Below the pieces are notes generated by a model that was given only the letters and a program-made list of their open reading frames with translations, did not search any database and was not told where the DNA came from. 64,000 bases of DNA from Fasciolopsis buskii (taxonomy: Eukaryota; Platyhelminthes; Trematoda; Plagiorchiida; Fasciolidae), in the NCBI GenBank assembly GCA_008360955.1, contig LUCM01009867.1, positions 1-64,000 on the forward strand, read 5' to 3'. Below, one piece after another: positions 34,405 through 47,179 of this stretch. Position 1 is the first letter of the stretch. Each line of letters starts with the position of its first letter. Position numbers and translations under genes: made by a program.

Positions 34405-37238
34405 ATGTGATAATGTTGGGTAAGAAGTGGGGAAATATGAGTCATTAAAAGAACGGACAGTTATGTTGTTTCTGTGAATCAGAAAGAAATGCGAAAGCTC
34501 CCATGAAGATCAGTCATATTCGCCGTTGGATACGTTGTGCACTGTTGTACTGTTCGGCCCACAGTAGGTCTTTTTATTCAAGTATGCAACTCTAGCCTTT
34601 GCGCAACCAAGCGCCTTCTGCGTACAAACAGAGTCATTCCAGACGAGCTGTTTGATCGGTTCATACGGCTCTTCTGGCAATGGCCTTATTTGGTTGGCGG
34701 ACCACACTCGCCAAGTCACAGTACCACTAGCTATATATTTTAAGGAAAACACTTGACGGACAAACCGCACCACACCGTGGACACTGCCGCTGCTTGTCCG
34801 CGGATGCTTACTCGGTGGGCTTGGGTCCACCCTATTCGCGACTATCCACCCGAATGGTGGCCGTTCTGTTATCCGCAACCTAAGGATGTCCACGGTAGTA
34901 TATGTCTCTGTTCTGATTCCCGGCTGAGACTTAAACGGGGAAGAACGGTAGAAATAATATGGGCATAGTTATGGCACAAATGGAGAATATAGTATGGATT
35001 GAGAAGGGTAATTCCATTACTTAATATTTAAATAGCCTCGGTTACTGTCTAAAAAGAACTGGTAAAGCTCATATGAATTCTCCGAAGAATAGAAACAGTC
35101 TCTGTATTCTTTCTGTTGAATGTGAGCTACCAGATAATTGAGTTTCTAGATTTCCCGTCCTTACCTTGCTTCGGTGCATCAACTCTCGTAGGTTTCGGCT
35201 GTGTAGGATAAATCTCACTCTGTTACACTACAGGTTGTTCGCTACACGTTATTTCCTCAGTACAAGGTGCAGTAGGGCTATGTAGTTAACATGTGATATC
35301 TGATTTACGTACTGACCCCATTCATCTGATGAGCTCCAATCTAAGTCAACCGAACGTCAACCCGGTCAACGTCGTTGGCGAAGAGAAGAGGGGTTGGAAG
35401 TCAGCTTGCACTGGCAATATCAGAAGTTACTGCCGAATCACGGGCTTTGCACGGATTTCACATGAACGATCGTCCAGAAAAGCAGGCCCTCTATCGTCGA
35501 AAGCTGCTAAATGAGCTAGCTTAAAATGATGTGAGTAAGCTCGTTGTTCTGTACATGCTTGTAGTAGAACTGTCTCAGTCTGAACAAATCAAGCCAATCG
35601 AACAAGATGTTAAGAATACGGGCATTGACTGAAGTAGAACTAACTAGATCCCAGTGTGTGTGTGTTTGTTACTTTCCACTCGTAATGGGTTGATTTTGTA
35701 GACAGTAATCTAACTTGAATACGCATGAGCATTTATTCCTATGGAAATTTTGCTGTTATCCTACTGTTGAGGAAACATTCCGACTTCTTTGTTCTAAATC
35801 AAATAGTTCTTTTGAATCTTATTTCATTCACTGGACTTGTCCCAAACATTTGGAACATTTAGTCATATTTCTGTTCGCTAGTTTGTTTCGGCTAGTAAGT
35901 TAAGCCGTGCCATTCTCTGTTCGTGCAACGATGACCATGTGTGTTGTCACCACGGATTTGCTTGCTTACTAAGCCCACACCCCTTCAGGCCAGATCGCTT
36001 TTTACGTGCATCATCACACTTGGCGTGATACTTTATTTTAGTCTGCAGCCTGGGCAAAATGCTTTCACAGGCTTTGGAATGAAACGATGTAGGTCGATTT
36101 GCTATGGGTCAATTCGATTATTGAACCATTTTGTCCGACCGAAATTTCTTGTCTATGTAACTGATTTTCCGAAGGAATGAAATGCTTGCGGATCCGTTGA
36201 ATGAGACGGATCTTCAGCCGATGTACTAGTAGGCATAAAGAGTTCGTAAATCCGGTCATTTTTAATTTAGTCACTGCTTGTGTGCTAAACCTGTCGCTCG
36301 AGCAACTGGATTTGTTCACGATAAACAGTTACATTGCAAACGCGTGTCGTCAGTACCATAAGGTGTCGAAATAATTGGTTTTCCGCCCATTTAAGCTGAA
36401 CGCAGCATTGGGCTACTACTATATTTGTCAGTAGGCAAATTAACGGAAATTCACCCAGGCTATGCGCCTCCCAGGTCCAGTGTCAACTTAAATGTCATAC
36501 TTCTGTGGTTGTCATACTTGTTTATCACTGCTTGTTCGGTCGGAGCTATGGAATCGCTGACCACTTCCAGTATCCAAATTCGAGCGGGATTAAAAATCTA
36601 TTATCTCCTCTGACGGGCTCCAATTTAAACCCATGGGCCTTCGGTTTCAATGCCAAGGTCTGAATGTTTTCATCGTGGCCTGATGCACTCCGGTAAAATT
36701 CGCTATGAAACCAAGACTATGTACGGAAGAAATATACCTATGCATTGCATTCTTTCGAGGTTAAACTAGCAGCAGCACAGTCTTACCCCATGCAGCAACG
36801 AGTCAGCATTCTTAATGACAAATCCCGTCGAGATAATCTACGAGTGAACTTTGTCTATTGACGTTTTTATGCCCACTCTTCTTGCTCCTATATTGATCAA
36901 ACTTCGTAGCGCGGATTGGTCTCTGCTAAACCGATCCCATGCACCCATGTGGACGTGTCTGGAAGTGCTGGAAAAATTCATACGTTGCCTGCTTCCGCCC
37001 CACTGTTGATGTTTGCCAGTCGTTATGTGCTACCACTACTGGGCTTCACATGATGCCCATCGTACTACGTGCACTTGAATGGATACGATTACCGAAACCT
37101 ACTTTTAAACACTGTCCAGTAAACTTTCTCTACGGCTGTATTCGCGACCCATTTATTTTCTGTCAATTTGATTAGTAAAATTGTCTTATTGATTCTTCAA
37201 TTAAATGTATTTTATTAGTTGATGTTTTATTAATTGCG
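34405..37238. other. No recognised gene
   Basis: The minus frame 34510-34893 (127 codons) was read and not recognised; it overlaps plus frames and may be the decayed 5' part of the LINE to its left. No other repeat or exon was supported. Confidence 0.4.
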
Positions 37239-37801
37239 TTATGTCACCGAGTTTGGTTAATCTATGCACACAGTGAAGCACAAGGCACAAGTACTAGCGG
37301 CACAGGCGCACACAGCCTGTGGTCTAGTAGGACACAAACACACACCGAAGTTGGAGACACAAAAAGTTCGGGCTCAAGACCCAAATCGCGCAGTCGCACA
37401 ACGAATAGGACGGAACTGCTGCTCCCTTGAATGAGCAGCCACACGGAACAGTAAGCGGCGCGAAATACGAACAGCTGGCCCAGCCCGCTAGCGGAAGAGA
37501 GAAGACGAACACAGGGTACTGCCGCGCGTTTATTGGTGACCCACCAACACAAGTCAGAATTCAAATGAGCTCTATCGTTTGTATAGTTTTGTTGGGTGGC
37601 CTTGATCGATATGTGGAGTAGCCAATCACAGAACGAATTTTCACGAATATTTTCGCGGACACTTAAAAATATTCAGCCGCGCAATATTTAAAATAACGTC
37701 AATTTCGAAATATTGAGAAAAGTACAAGTTCGTTTTGAAAATTAATAGCAGAAATAAAACCTGCGACACCAAAAACCCTAGAATGGTCATCGGCCATAAC
37801 A
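37239..37801. mobile_element. LTR-like repeat, copy A (about 563 bp, apparently solo)
   Basis: Nearly the whole segment is shared with 47811-48375. Landmarks are acacacaccgaagttggag, gcccgctagcgg, actgccgcgcgtttattgg, gagctctatcgtttgta, tagttttgttgggtggcc, aaaataacgtcaattt and accaaaaaccctagaatg. The ends read tgtcaccg and ccataaca, a short tgt...aca inverted terminus as in LTRs. No internal retrotransposon genes lie on either side, so it is probably a solo LTR. A MITE-like or other non-autonomous element is the alternative. Confidence 0.7.
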
Positions 37802-37804
37802 ACT

Positions 37805-40770
37805 TGATTGCATTTGAACACATTCACTGAAACACCACCGACAGGAGCTTAGGCAAGTCGATCTCCGTTTGTTACGTACCTAATTTATGTCCACAGGAAT
37901 CCGCACCTGTAATGATGGAGATTGCAATACAGTCTATCCGTTTGAGTGAGGGTTCGCAAGCATAATCGGTGTGCCCGAGTTCAGTTAAAACTATGCAAAG
38001 GTAAACAACTATTGAACGAATAATGAAACCAAACGTTGATGCAGTTCGGTTCTTCCAATTTGCATCCGGCTCGTTGAAGTAATCTAGTACGGTATATTTT
38101 TATTATCCTTTCAACAGTAGAACCGTACGACGCTTAGTGCCCTAGTCGCAAATCTGATAAAGAATGCTGCTTTTCGGGCAAAACATTCTCTTGTTTCGTA
38201 TTATTCGGGAGTTTCCCGATTGTATGATTTTCCAGGCTGAGCGAGTCATGGACAGATCGACTGACTAGTTCACAATTATGTTTACTAACAACCTTTCAGC
38301 ATGCTGTGCTTACGGGCGCCTTCAGTTGTCTGAGCTTCTACGTATTTGCACGCAGCGCTAAAAACTCCCCTTGTTAAAGTGCTTGATTCTTGTGAGTCTC
38401 ACTGTATGTGCTCCATGTGGTATCCCAAATCCGGAAATTAAAGGTGTACATAGAAATGTAACTTAAACCTTCAAATTTTTCCCTATACTGTTGATGTTCG
38501 CACTCGAGTTCATATTTATAAAGTGTAATAGTGGAAATTCGAGCTTTCAACGAGCTTCACACAACCGATCAGTTCAACAGGCAGCTTGGCTATTGTTACA
38601 CAATCCAACGTTGTCATCGATCGATAGCTTGCAAAAGAAAAACAACTGGCTGAGAAGATGCGAGTCGTTATGTACGGCAGTCCTCTTGTGACTTCATATC
38701 AAACAATGAATAGCAAGATACACTTCGGTACACTGAGAAATCACTCTCTGAAAACATGCACCGATGGATGAAACCTTCTATTCTAAGGTGTCAGAGTACC
38801 TCTCTATCGAGAGAGATTCGTCAGAGATAGCAAGCGAGCTGGACGGTTAAGACTGATCCCAAAACCACCCAACCTACTGGATTTTAGCCCATTTAAAATC
38901 ACACAGAGCAACTTGAGAACGATTGGGTTGATATGGGACCTAACAACTATTCACGGTTTGAAAAGTGTCCTGACGACAAGCTGGAACGAATTACCAATAA
39001 AATTGGTTTGTCGACTGTTGGGCAGCAAGGCAAGAGGAATCGAGCTTGTCATTTCCGTCCCTGCTCTAAGTATGAAATATTACTATACAAACCCGTGGGG
39101 CCCCCACAACATATTATTTTTCGTGCTTCTTGTAACGCGATTTTTGTAACCAGCAAACGGATAAGTACTTTCGAGATGAACAGAATTCAGGGACTTGAGT
39201 CACGAAGAGGCTGTGTACATTTAAATAAGCGGAAAATTTTCATACAGTTATTATATATAAGACATTATTCAGCCACATTCCCTACTTTTTTCTTGAAAAC
39301 TCCAATGAGCCTATCGCAATGAAATGGGGATTGAAATATCTGTCATCACGAGTAAGCTTAAAGAGCTTTGCACTGGCTCTTCTTATCCAAGTCATTTTAG
39401 CTTTGCTATTTGTTACGATAGGTTCAGCTATCAGATAATAATCGTCCATATTTAGAACATTTGTATACTCGATTTAGTATTTTCATATTACATTGGTTTT
39501 GCAGACTGTTTGGAAAACTTCTGTGGGGGGTTTCAAATCCGTACATGCAAAGAAGTCCATCATGTTCGATTACCCATTGCTTGTTCCATACAAATGAATC
39601 ATTCCATTCGTGGTTCGTGATGATCGCTTCGGCCTAGTATTCTCGCGACAGATGAAACGCATTTTGACGCAGGATGTAGTTGGACATGTGACCTTCGGTC
39701 CGTGTCACTGCCATCTCAGGGGACTAGTATAACCCCTTTGAGCTTCCGCTGTGCACTGTGACTTGTTCCTGATGGAAATTAGTGTTGTAAATGGGGATTG
39801 TGATCCGGTAGCAAGATCCAGCGGTGCAATCACAAATCAATCGACTACCTGTGTTCGGACGATGACACGATACATCCACCTCAAGTTAAAAGGCATGCAT
39901 GGCAAGGCACCAAGAACCCAAAAGCCACAAATTATGAATAATAGTAGGCAAAGTATAATGTGTCCTAACATGCTGAATCTAAGGGAAGTAACTGGTAATG
40001 CTCTACCCAAATGCCAAGGGTACTTAGAGTGGTTACAGTGAAGCAAAATTTCACCTGAATCCAGCTTTGGTGTGCAACAGAATCTAGAATCTCTTGCCGC
40101 TTCATGTCTTCAAGAGGTGAATAAAGCAAGGAAAGCGATGAAATGTTCCCGGGAAGGCCCAGGGTTTGCATGCCAAAACCAAACGAGATCGCCTAGAGAA
40201 GGACGAGGTTTGTTTAGGCAGAGCAACGATTTAGGGGAGTGTGGGAGCAAAACCGAGATGCATCTCTGAGCGTACATAGAAAGTTGGTACATATTTCCGT
40301 ATTTAAGAAACGATGGATGACTGAGAATATTTTGGAGGTACAGTTTCTGCGAGCATTGGCGTGTCGATTTACTGTAGCATAGGTAAATTATCCTATGGGA
40401 ACGCAACTGCATCCACATAGACCCTATCATCAAAAAAGGTCTTTCCACTTAATCTGGCAGAGCGTACAATGGGTGGCGGGAATCGCATGCTTTCATGAAT
40501 TTTACAAACAGCCCGGAAGAGGCCGAAAATATTCCTCGTTGATCAGTTGTAGTCAAACAGTCGATGCCTTGATGATGACAGTTCGATGGTCGTGGCCTCC
40601 TCCAGAGGTTATAAATAGAGGAAGCGAAATTTTACACATATACATATGTACCAAATGTAATTAGTGTCTGGATGAGTGAAGAGATTCCTCCCAGAAGCAC
40701 ACGGCCGGGTTCGCGGTTACTGCCGCTCGTTAATGAATGATACCCGCTATTCTTCTATCCAAGCACCCTT
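37805..40770. other. No recognised gene
   Basis: The plus frame 38933-39322 (129 codons, overlapping 38913-39149) is the longest and is not recognised. Short frames at 39.7-40.45 kb are on both strands. No family repeat was seen. Confidence 0.4.
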
Positions 40771-40801
40771 ATACTTGTACATTCCGATTTGATTCGTGTC
40801 A

Positions 40802-40923
40802 GCAGAATTTAATTTGTGCCGTGAAGAATGTGTGCGGAAGATCTTCGCTGAACAGCCCATGGAGGAACTACGACTCGTTAGCAATTCTTCCATACACACT
40901 TCTGACGATGCGAATCAGATAGT
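40802..40923 (+). other. Exon-like open segment, unrecognised
   Basis: After gattcgtgtcagcag there is an open frame reading EFNLCREECVRK, FAEQPMEEL and SIHTSDDANQ, followed by a possible donor (atagtg/gtgacc). Composition is protein-like, but no family was recognised and both borders are uncertain. It may be an exon of an unidentified plus-strand gene, or chance. Confidence 0.25.
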
Positions 40924-41029
40924 GGTGACCATATATGTATATACTGATAAATCGTACAAAAATCGTTTTTGGCTTCCTTGGTCAGATGGTGTTTTACTTG
41001 ATTCCTGTTTTATTTTGTGATTTTTCGTA

Positions 41030-42185
41030 AATGGAAAGGTAAGACTGGAAGACCACAACACAATCGACCGCATTGACTGGCTTCTGGTCACGTCTTTAAT
41101 CGGCTATTTTCGGTGCCATTCATGCCCTAGTCTAACAAATGACAGGACTTCACTGGTCAGGTCAGCCGCTGTCCACCGTGACCATTTCCGGTGCTTTCTA
41201 GAGAGCGGAAATAGAGCGCGACAAAGCAGACTTTGGAGGAGTACCTGCAAGAAGTGGTCAAGCCACCTTGACCAATGAATAGAAACAATTACGCTGAACG
41301 GTCTAATCAGCTGCAAATGGTCTTCTTTCATGCAAACTGTTTATACAATACTTGCGCAACTGGTTCTACACACGCGTGGTGGAACACAGTTAGTCGGTGT
41401 CAATTTTCTCCTCGAATTGGACAGGTTTCGCACCCTTAAAACAGCATCGGGCGAGTCCAGGTATTGTAGTCTTTATCTTTTATTGGGAATTTGATATCTT
41501 GTCGACATCACAGATGCGTAAGAGTGGCAAAAGCCAAACGGGCCCTAGATGTATGCGTCGGTCATCGGTATAATGATTATGCAGTGCGCCGCCCGGGATC
41601 GACCAGATGCGTTCAATCTATGAAAAAGTCAACTCAGGTAAAAACGCTCCCGTAACATGCACTGGGACAGCGATCACCGTTCCTTGGTGGGTTGCATGAC
41701 TATCAGATCGCCCTATTGCCTTATGGGTTAGATCATTTCGCCAAAGGTAAGGTCCCCTTAATCAATACTCTACTTCGGTTAAGGGGACCGGGTAGTATCA
41801 AGCCCATGGATTCCGATGGATAGCCGATGAGGTGATGGAATAACTGCTATATTGTTTCATTTTCTTTTCCCTTTCTCGCTCATTTTCGTCCTTTGCAATG
41901 CTCCCGACGGTATATGACCCATGCGTAGATTTGCCGTAGAAAGACAACTGACAGTGAAACGGGATAATTGTCAGCAGATAGGAGATGATGCTCCATTTGT
42001 GAGGACTGTATTGTTGTTGGTCGACATGGGAGCCAAGTGAAGCCTCCCGAGGTTTTGAAACATAGTTGATATACTGACAGCAAAATAATGTCGAAAGATT
42101 AAGACAATCAACATACGAATAGAGAGTAATGATTAAATTACTGCATCTCTTCGCACATCCGAATAAACAAGGTGAGATAATTTCT
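41030..42185. other. No recognised gene; hairpin near 41.77 kb
   Basis: Nothing coding was recognised. It contains a perfect 11-bp inverted repeat at 41751-41789. The minus frame 41798-42202 (134 codons) has no recognisable domain. Confidence 0.4.
41751..41789. repeat. Perfect 11-bp inverted repeat
   Basis: The arm ggtccccttaa (41751-41761) is repeated as its exact reverse complement ttaaggggacc (41779-41789), with a 17-bp loop. Role unknown. Confidence 0.85.
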
Positions 42186-42190
42186 TGCAG

Positions 42191-42390
42191 GTGCAGTACC
42201 ATTATTTGTAACCGCAGCTTCCTCTTCAGTCGGCGTTACTGTGGAAGGGTCATTCACTCATTCTGCGGGCGACGCTTTGTTGCTGTTTAAATCAGATGTA
42301 TGGTTTCGAGGTGCTCCACAAGCCACTGATACGCGGCTGCGTCCTAGCATCCTACTGTCAGCTCTTGGTGATTTGATTGAGTTCAAAACA
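42191..42390 (+). other. Exon-like open segment, unrecognised
   Basis: A good acceptor (ataatttcttgcag) opens a frame with no stop through VPLFVTAASSSVG, THSAGDALLLFKSDVWF, ATDTRLRPSIL and LGDLIEFKT, ending at a plausible donor (aaca/gtaggc). The frame stays open to 42465. Amino-acid content looks protein-like but no domain was recognised. It may be one exon of an unidentified plus-strand gene. Confidence 0.4.
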
Positions 42391-42394
42391 GTAG

Positions 42395-45300
42395 GCGAGG
42401 AATTTTCGTCCCAAATTAAAACGACGAGTTATCCATCATACAGCGAAATAAGAAAATACCTATAGAATTTGTAATTAGGCTCGTAACCCACAGTTTATCA
42501 GTTCAATTTACAAGTGACCGAGATGATTTTGGTGAAAGTGGAACAAACAATGAGTTAAAGTAAGTTTAACGACACCAAGCTTCGTCTAGTAGAATGATCT
42601 TTTTAACGTATAATCTCTCATCTCAGGTACTTAGTTTTTACCACGTCAAGGATCAGTGACGCATTACTGGGCTTGATCATGACGACCACAGGCGACAGAA
42701 TGAGAAGTAACTATATTCCGATGGGAGCGGTAAAAACCGTCACTGATGATTATCATTTGATTGAAACATGTGCTTGAGGGTTTTACCAGTCACGACTTGG
42801 TATCTTCATGAGTGATTTCTTCCAAATGTGCGATGGATCGAGGACATTCTCGAAAGGAAGTTCCAGGAAAACTATTGCACGGTTTCAGTTTCGTTACCAA
42901 ATGATTGTTCGTGATTGTCCACCTCCCCACTGGGTTTCATGGTTTGGACAATATTGACGTAAATGAACTCCACTGATTCGCAACATGTGCCCACCGGTAA
43001 ACCATTGCATCGGTAATCCCCTAGATAGAGCAATGACATTATTCTAGTAATTATACGTGCCCCCCAAAAATGCTCGAAAGCAGACTATAAACGGCCTTAC
43101 TCGAATTCACAGTACTGCAGGCATATATGCGCTGACTGAAACTCGAGCGGTTGATTGCACGCAGATGCGTACATGTTAGGACCACAAGCGAGGCTTAATA
43201 ACGACCGTCATTTTGCGACTGACTTCACGTGTATCGACGGGAAAGGGAAAAGCAATCGGTCACACCGTTGGGCGCCATTGAGCTCCCGGGTTCAACCATA
43301 CTAAGAGACTTGGCAGAGGGTAAACACGTCCGTGAAAATCTAGAGCGTATCAACCGTTATTTTTATCCACTGAAAGCATACCCGGCGAAAAGCTTTATTT
43401 GGCCATTCACCGTGAAAGAATGGCAGTTGTCATAAAATTTCGGTGATTTGTGAGGTGAACTTATATTCGATTCAATGTGTGTTAGTGATGTGAATTACTC
43501 TTTTGCCTTGGTTTGGTTCAGTCGACTGCGACGAAGCGGAACAGGACAAAACTGAGCTCCGTTTCTCTTCTCAGTAGTATTTTTCGCATACGGAAGCACA
43601 CGACTGGTTTCACGGTTATTGCCGCTCTTCTTCTGTACAACCATCCCTATACTAGTGCGCTCCTTTCTTAGTTTCTCACTAGAATCGTTAGTAGCGTGAA
43701 AGGATGATAAGTTCACAAGATGATTGATCAGTTAGATGAGGCTAACCCTCAGAAAAGGGGGCACAAAGTCCGAAATTATTGGTTTTTATTCTCAGTAGTA
43801 TGTTTCGCATACGGATTAGCCTTGTCTGACCGACGAAGCACCGTGATTCTTAAATAGAACTATCATCCGTTAACGCTCCTAACGTTTCAAATGAGATTCT
43901 ACTGAGCTCCATTTCGCTTAGCCAAGGTCAGTGAGATGTTTTCTGATGAGGACATTTTCTATTATAAATCATACTACGGCATCTCGAACTTTGCCCGTTG
44001 ACCATTAGGGCCTTCGTCAACTTACTCATGAGTAGCAAAAATTATATGATTGAAGATAATAACGAGGGTTCAAGGCCAACAACGGAGGCACAGTGGCACA
44101 AAATTATAGCTGTGGGAGAGACACTAGTTCTTGAGCTCCTTAGTTGTTGTTCCTGTCATCAGGGACGTGCGTTTGCCTGCAACGCACGAGCGAAATGTCC
44201 CAAGACACGTCAACAATGCGCAGTTGGACGTGTGGTTATATCGGACCGGCTGTTACGTTGAATGGTCTAAATTATCCTTAGAGGCTCAAGATTTCGACGC
44301 AGCTTACGGAAAGACAACGAATAGGTTAGACGCTTAGGTGCACATGGCTTGATACACTGGTCGGTGGCACTGAGGCTTTGACTGAAAGCTGAACGGCTAT
44401 TGATTGGCTGCAACGATGGATTACCATACTGTCGAGTTGGGCGAATTTAAGCTAGCGTAGTTGGTCGTACTTAGAAATGCAAGAAACGTGGAGGAAATGG
44501 CCCGGTTTCCAAAAACGAATTGAACCCGCCGATTCGTTTGCGGAAATTAGACTAAAACCATCCGAACGTGGATGAGATTTGTTGCTCGTTATGGGGATGT
44601 TCGGCGAGTACTAATGACGATTAAGACTACATTGGTCAAAAATCTGCTCTAGAGCAGAAAGAATTAGAAAGAATTACAATCTAAAGTAACTTGGAAGAAT
44701 TTCACTAGAAATCCAGACGGAAATAAACACTTACCCTGGTGAAGCCTGTTATCATTAGTGATAGCAAATGATAAACGTATTAACGTAAAAAATAAATTGG
44801 ACGAGGGTAAATTTTATTACACTAGCTCATTTATCCTTCCGTATGTCTGGGCAAATCACAATACACTGTGATAAAACCGACGTTTAATAGGGATCACCTC
44901 GATGGCAATGAAAATTGGAAGATATTTAGCCATACGGTCCTCAACTATGCTCGAACAACGATGTTGAGATTCATTTCGGAATCGCATAGCCCGTCACGCA
45001 GAGGACGCCACACATTCGCTGATGAGCGCGAGTTGGCCGTTGTGTGAAAATTGACCCGGCTGACACAAACATGTACGGGTTGGCGGTCAGAGGTCGATTC
45101 AGCGACATGCACTTATGACGAATATGCACACACGATTCGGTGTCCAACTTACCTCTGCCTTAACTTTAATTGACTCATGGTATGGACCAGCCTAATCACA
45201 TGGCTCTCGTCCTATTGAAGGTTCATGGTGCGTACATCTGAGGTGCAACTGAGATCATCCAGACTGCTGCATCTACTTGTATACAAGTTGCCTGAGTGCC

Positions 45301-46580
45301 TAAGTGCGGGCTGTTGCTGTTCGATTTACCGATAAACTACGATATACGTACTGTGCTTACACGTTCTGCACTAAAGAACATCAACTTTCTTCCATGGCTA
45401 TACTAATCTTAAGCTTTTGACTGCTTACGTTCCATCTACTGTAAGCTGATCTGTCCTAACAATTGTTCTGTATTCTAAAAATGAGGGAAGAAATTTATGC
45501 AGGATGGTTCACTGGAAAGCTATGGTCCCATCATTAGTACCGGTTGATTCGGTTTTGATAACCACCAACTGAACATCGATGTGCTCTGGTCATCGTTACT
45601 AAGCCGCAGCCATGACTACTCAGAAGCGAAGTGAACGAACGACAATGGGTGAAAGGATTTTGGGCAAGCAAACGAACCATGTAGAGGAGTAAGACAACTC
45701 AATTATTTGCTTTCTGAGTCCTTTTGAATTAATATTCCAACATTTCTTTTAGGCTTATCTGAATTATACGTCCAGATCAAGATTTTACGATTAACTTCTG
45801 GAAGTTGTTTCCAGTGTCATCTATGGGCTTGAAAATCGGGACTTCGATTCACCAATATGAAACCTTTGCGTATCACATCAGATCTATTCGAACGTCCGCC
45901 AAAATACGGATGGACCAGTAAAATTATCGTATCGCTTCTCAACATTTATGATAACATTCAACGACCGAAGGGTCTCAAAAACCATTAACCTGGGATACTA
46001 AATAACACCAGTACCTGGAGTAAATCGTGCTTCTGTTCTCACGGAACCTACATAAACGAACACTCGAGTCCTGCCAAATTTGCTTCTTTCGGAGTGGTTT
46101 GTTTCGGTCATGACGTTCATTCAGTCTAACACATTTTAATGTGCAAATCTCTATGGGTATTAGACCACAAACATGCTTAGGTCATACAATGAATACCCTA
46201 ACCACTGTTTGTACCCAGTCTTCAGTCCGGATTCCCGGCTCCATTGTTTGATTAACCCCTACATTCGACCTTCCCGCTAAGTCTCCCATAAACTAGCGGC
46301 TCTTCTTTACTTAAGCTTAGATTTCTGGTTTCTCTCGTTTCCACGTGAGTATTATTAAGTAGGCTTTTCCTCAGGCATTGCAGATTCAACAGCAGATAGT
46401 CGTTCAAACATTACTAGCCCTTGTGACCTATCCGCAATAAGGATCAATAGATAATCAGGTCCTAGAGTTTGACTGCAACTATGCACAGTTAGACCATATT
46501 CCGTTTGTTGGGCACTGTGGCATTTATTTCTCTTGCCGTACCTGTTGGTGGACTACCTAACCACCTTGCATACTCATTCT
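42395..46580. other. No recognised gene
   Basis: It contains two 27-bp near-identical direct repeats (43568-43594 and 43789-43815). The frames 43229-43435, 43998-44261 and 44131-44337 were read and not recognised. From 44.4 to 46.5 kb even short open frames are scarce. Confidence 0.4.
43568..43815. repeat. 27-bp direct repeat pair
   Basis: Blocks at 43568-43594 and 43789-43815 differ at one base and share ctcagtagtat and ttcgcatacgga. Just after the first block, acacgactggtttcacgg and attgccgctc resemble 40699-40729, so the motif is part of a small interspersed repeat. Confidence 0.7.
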
Positions 46581-46589
46581 TCCTATTGC

Positions 46590-46665
46590 AATGTGGCACG
46601 CGATGAGGAAGATAGCGGTCGGTGAGGTTTATCTTGCTGTTTAACTTTGAATGATAATGACGTCC
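46590..46665 (+). mobile_element. LINE 3'-terminal stub with gat-type tail
   Basis: gcggtcggtgaggtttatc, cttgctgtttaac and tgaatgataatgac follow the very end of the LINE 3' UTR (reverse of 54.59-54.64 kb), which closes in gat repeats. Only about 70 bp remain, a heavily 5'-truncated insertion. Confidence 0.55.
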
Positions 46666-46785
46666 TAAAAGCCACTGGGTATGTCAACGCCTTGCACTCA
46701 TGCTTCGGTGGTGCGGTAAAAATGCGAACAGCAAGACAGAAATCGGTCAAAAATAAATTTATACAAAATATTGATTGGGACAATG

Positions 46786-47178
46786 TTACAAGCCGATGGT
46801 CAGCTCCGCTTGCATACATCGTTTTATAGTTTCTGCCATTAAACCAGCATCTTGTAGGGCTTGACTAAGTGCTTCTCGCAATGCATTTGGATTTTTTATT
46901 CGCACATTTCCACCATATACCATGGAGATTTGCTGCAACTGAGGCAAGACTGCTACGCACAACTGACCACTGCACTGGCTAAATTTCGTCATGTCGATAA
47001 CGGTGCCAACAGGAATATCGTATAATTGTGCAGCCGAATCCATCAGTGCAAGTCCGGTGCCCGTAACCGCACAAGCCAAACAAGCTGCCAAATGGTTATC
47101 ATCTTGCACTACGCGCGGAACACGTGAGTGTTCTATCACCAGCACGTTGACTTCATATTTGCCTCGAGGAAAGCAATG
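46786..47178 (-). CDS. Exosome RNase PH-like subunit MTR3 (EXOSC6), terminal exon
   Basis: Minus-strand terminal exon of 130 residues and a stop, opening after a strong acceptor (ccattttttgttccag on the minus strand). It reads HCFPRGKYEVNVLV, LAACLACAVTGTGLALMDS, YDIPVGTVID and LCVAVLPQLQQI. These follow the C-terminal half of the RNase PH fold in exosome subunits, with the YPR-EV, AL-DA- and MYDLVVG patterns best matching MTR3/EXOSC6. In eukaryotes this subunit is catalytically inactive and forms part of the six-member ring of the RNA exosome used in RNA processing and decay. About 12 residues between VIEHS and LAACL look like an insertion relative to human. Upstream exons, to the right, were not found. 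RRP46/EXOSC5 is the next-best alternative. Confidence 0.8.
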   Translation of the reverse strand, partial: HCFPRGKYEVNVLVIEHSRVPRVVQDDNHLAACLACAVTGTGLALMDSAAQLYDIPVGTVIDMTKFSQCSGQLCVAVLPQLQQISMVYGGNVRIKNPNALREALSQALQDAGLMAETIKRCMQAELTIGL

Positions 47179-47179
47179 C

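Noticed and set aside
37233..37811. Target duplication attgc around LTR-like copy A
   Set aside because: attgc occurs on both sides (37233-37237, 37807-37811), but it lies offset from the element ends defined by copy B, so it may be coincidence.
38933..39322. 129-codon open frame as an exon
   Set aside because: Two overlapping frames are open, and neither has a recognisable motif or clear splice borders.
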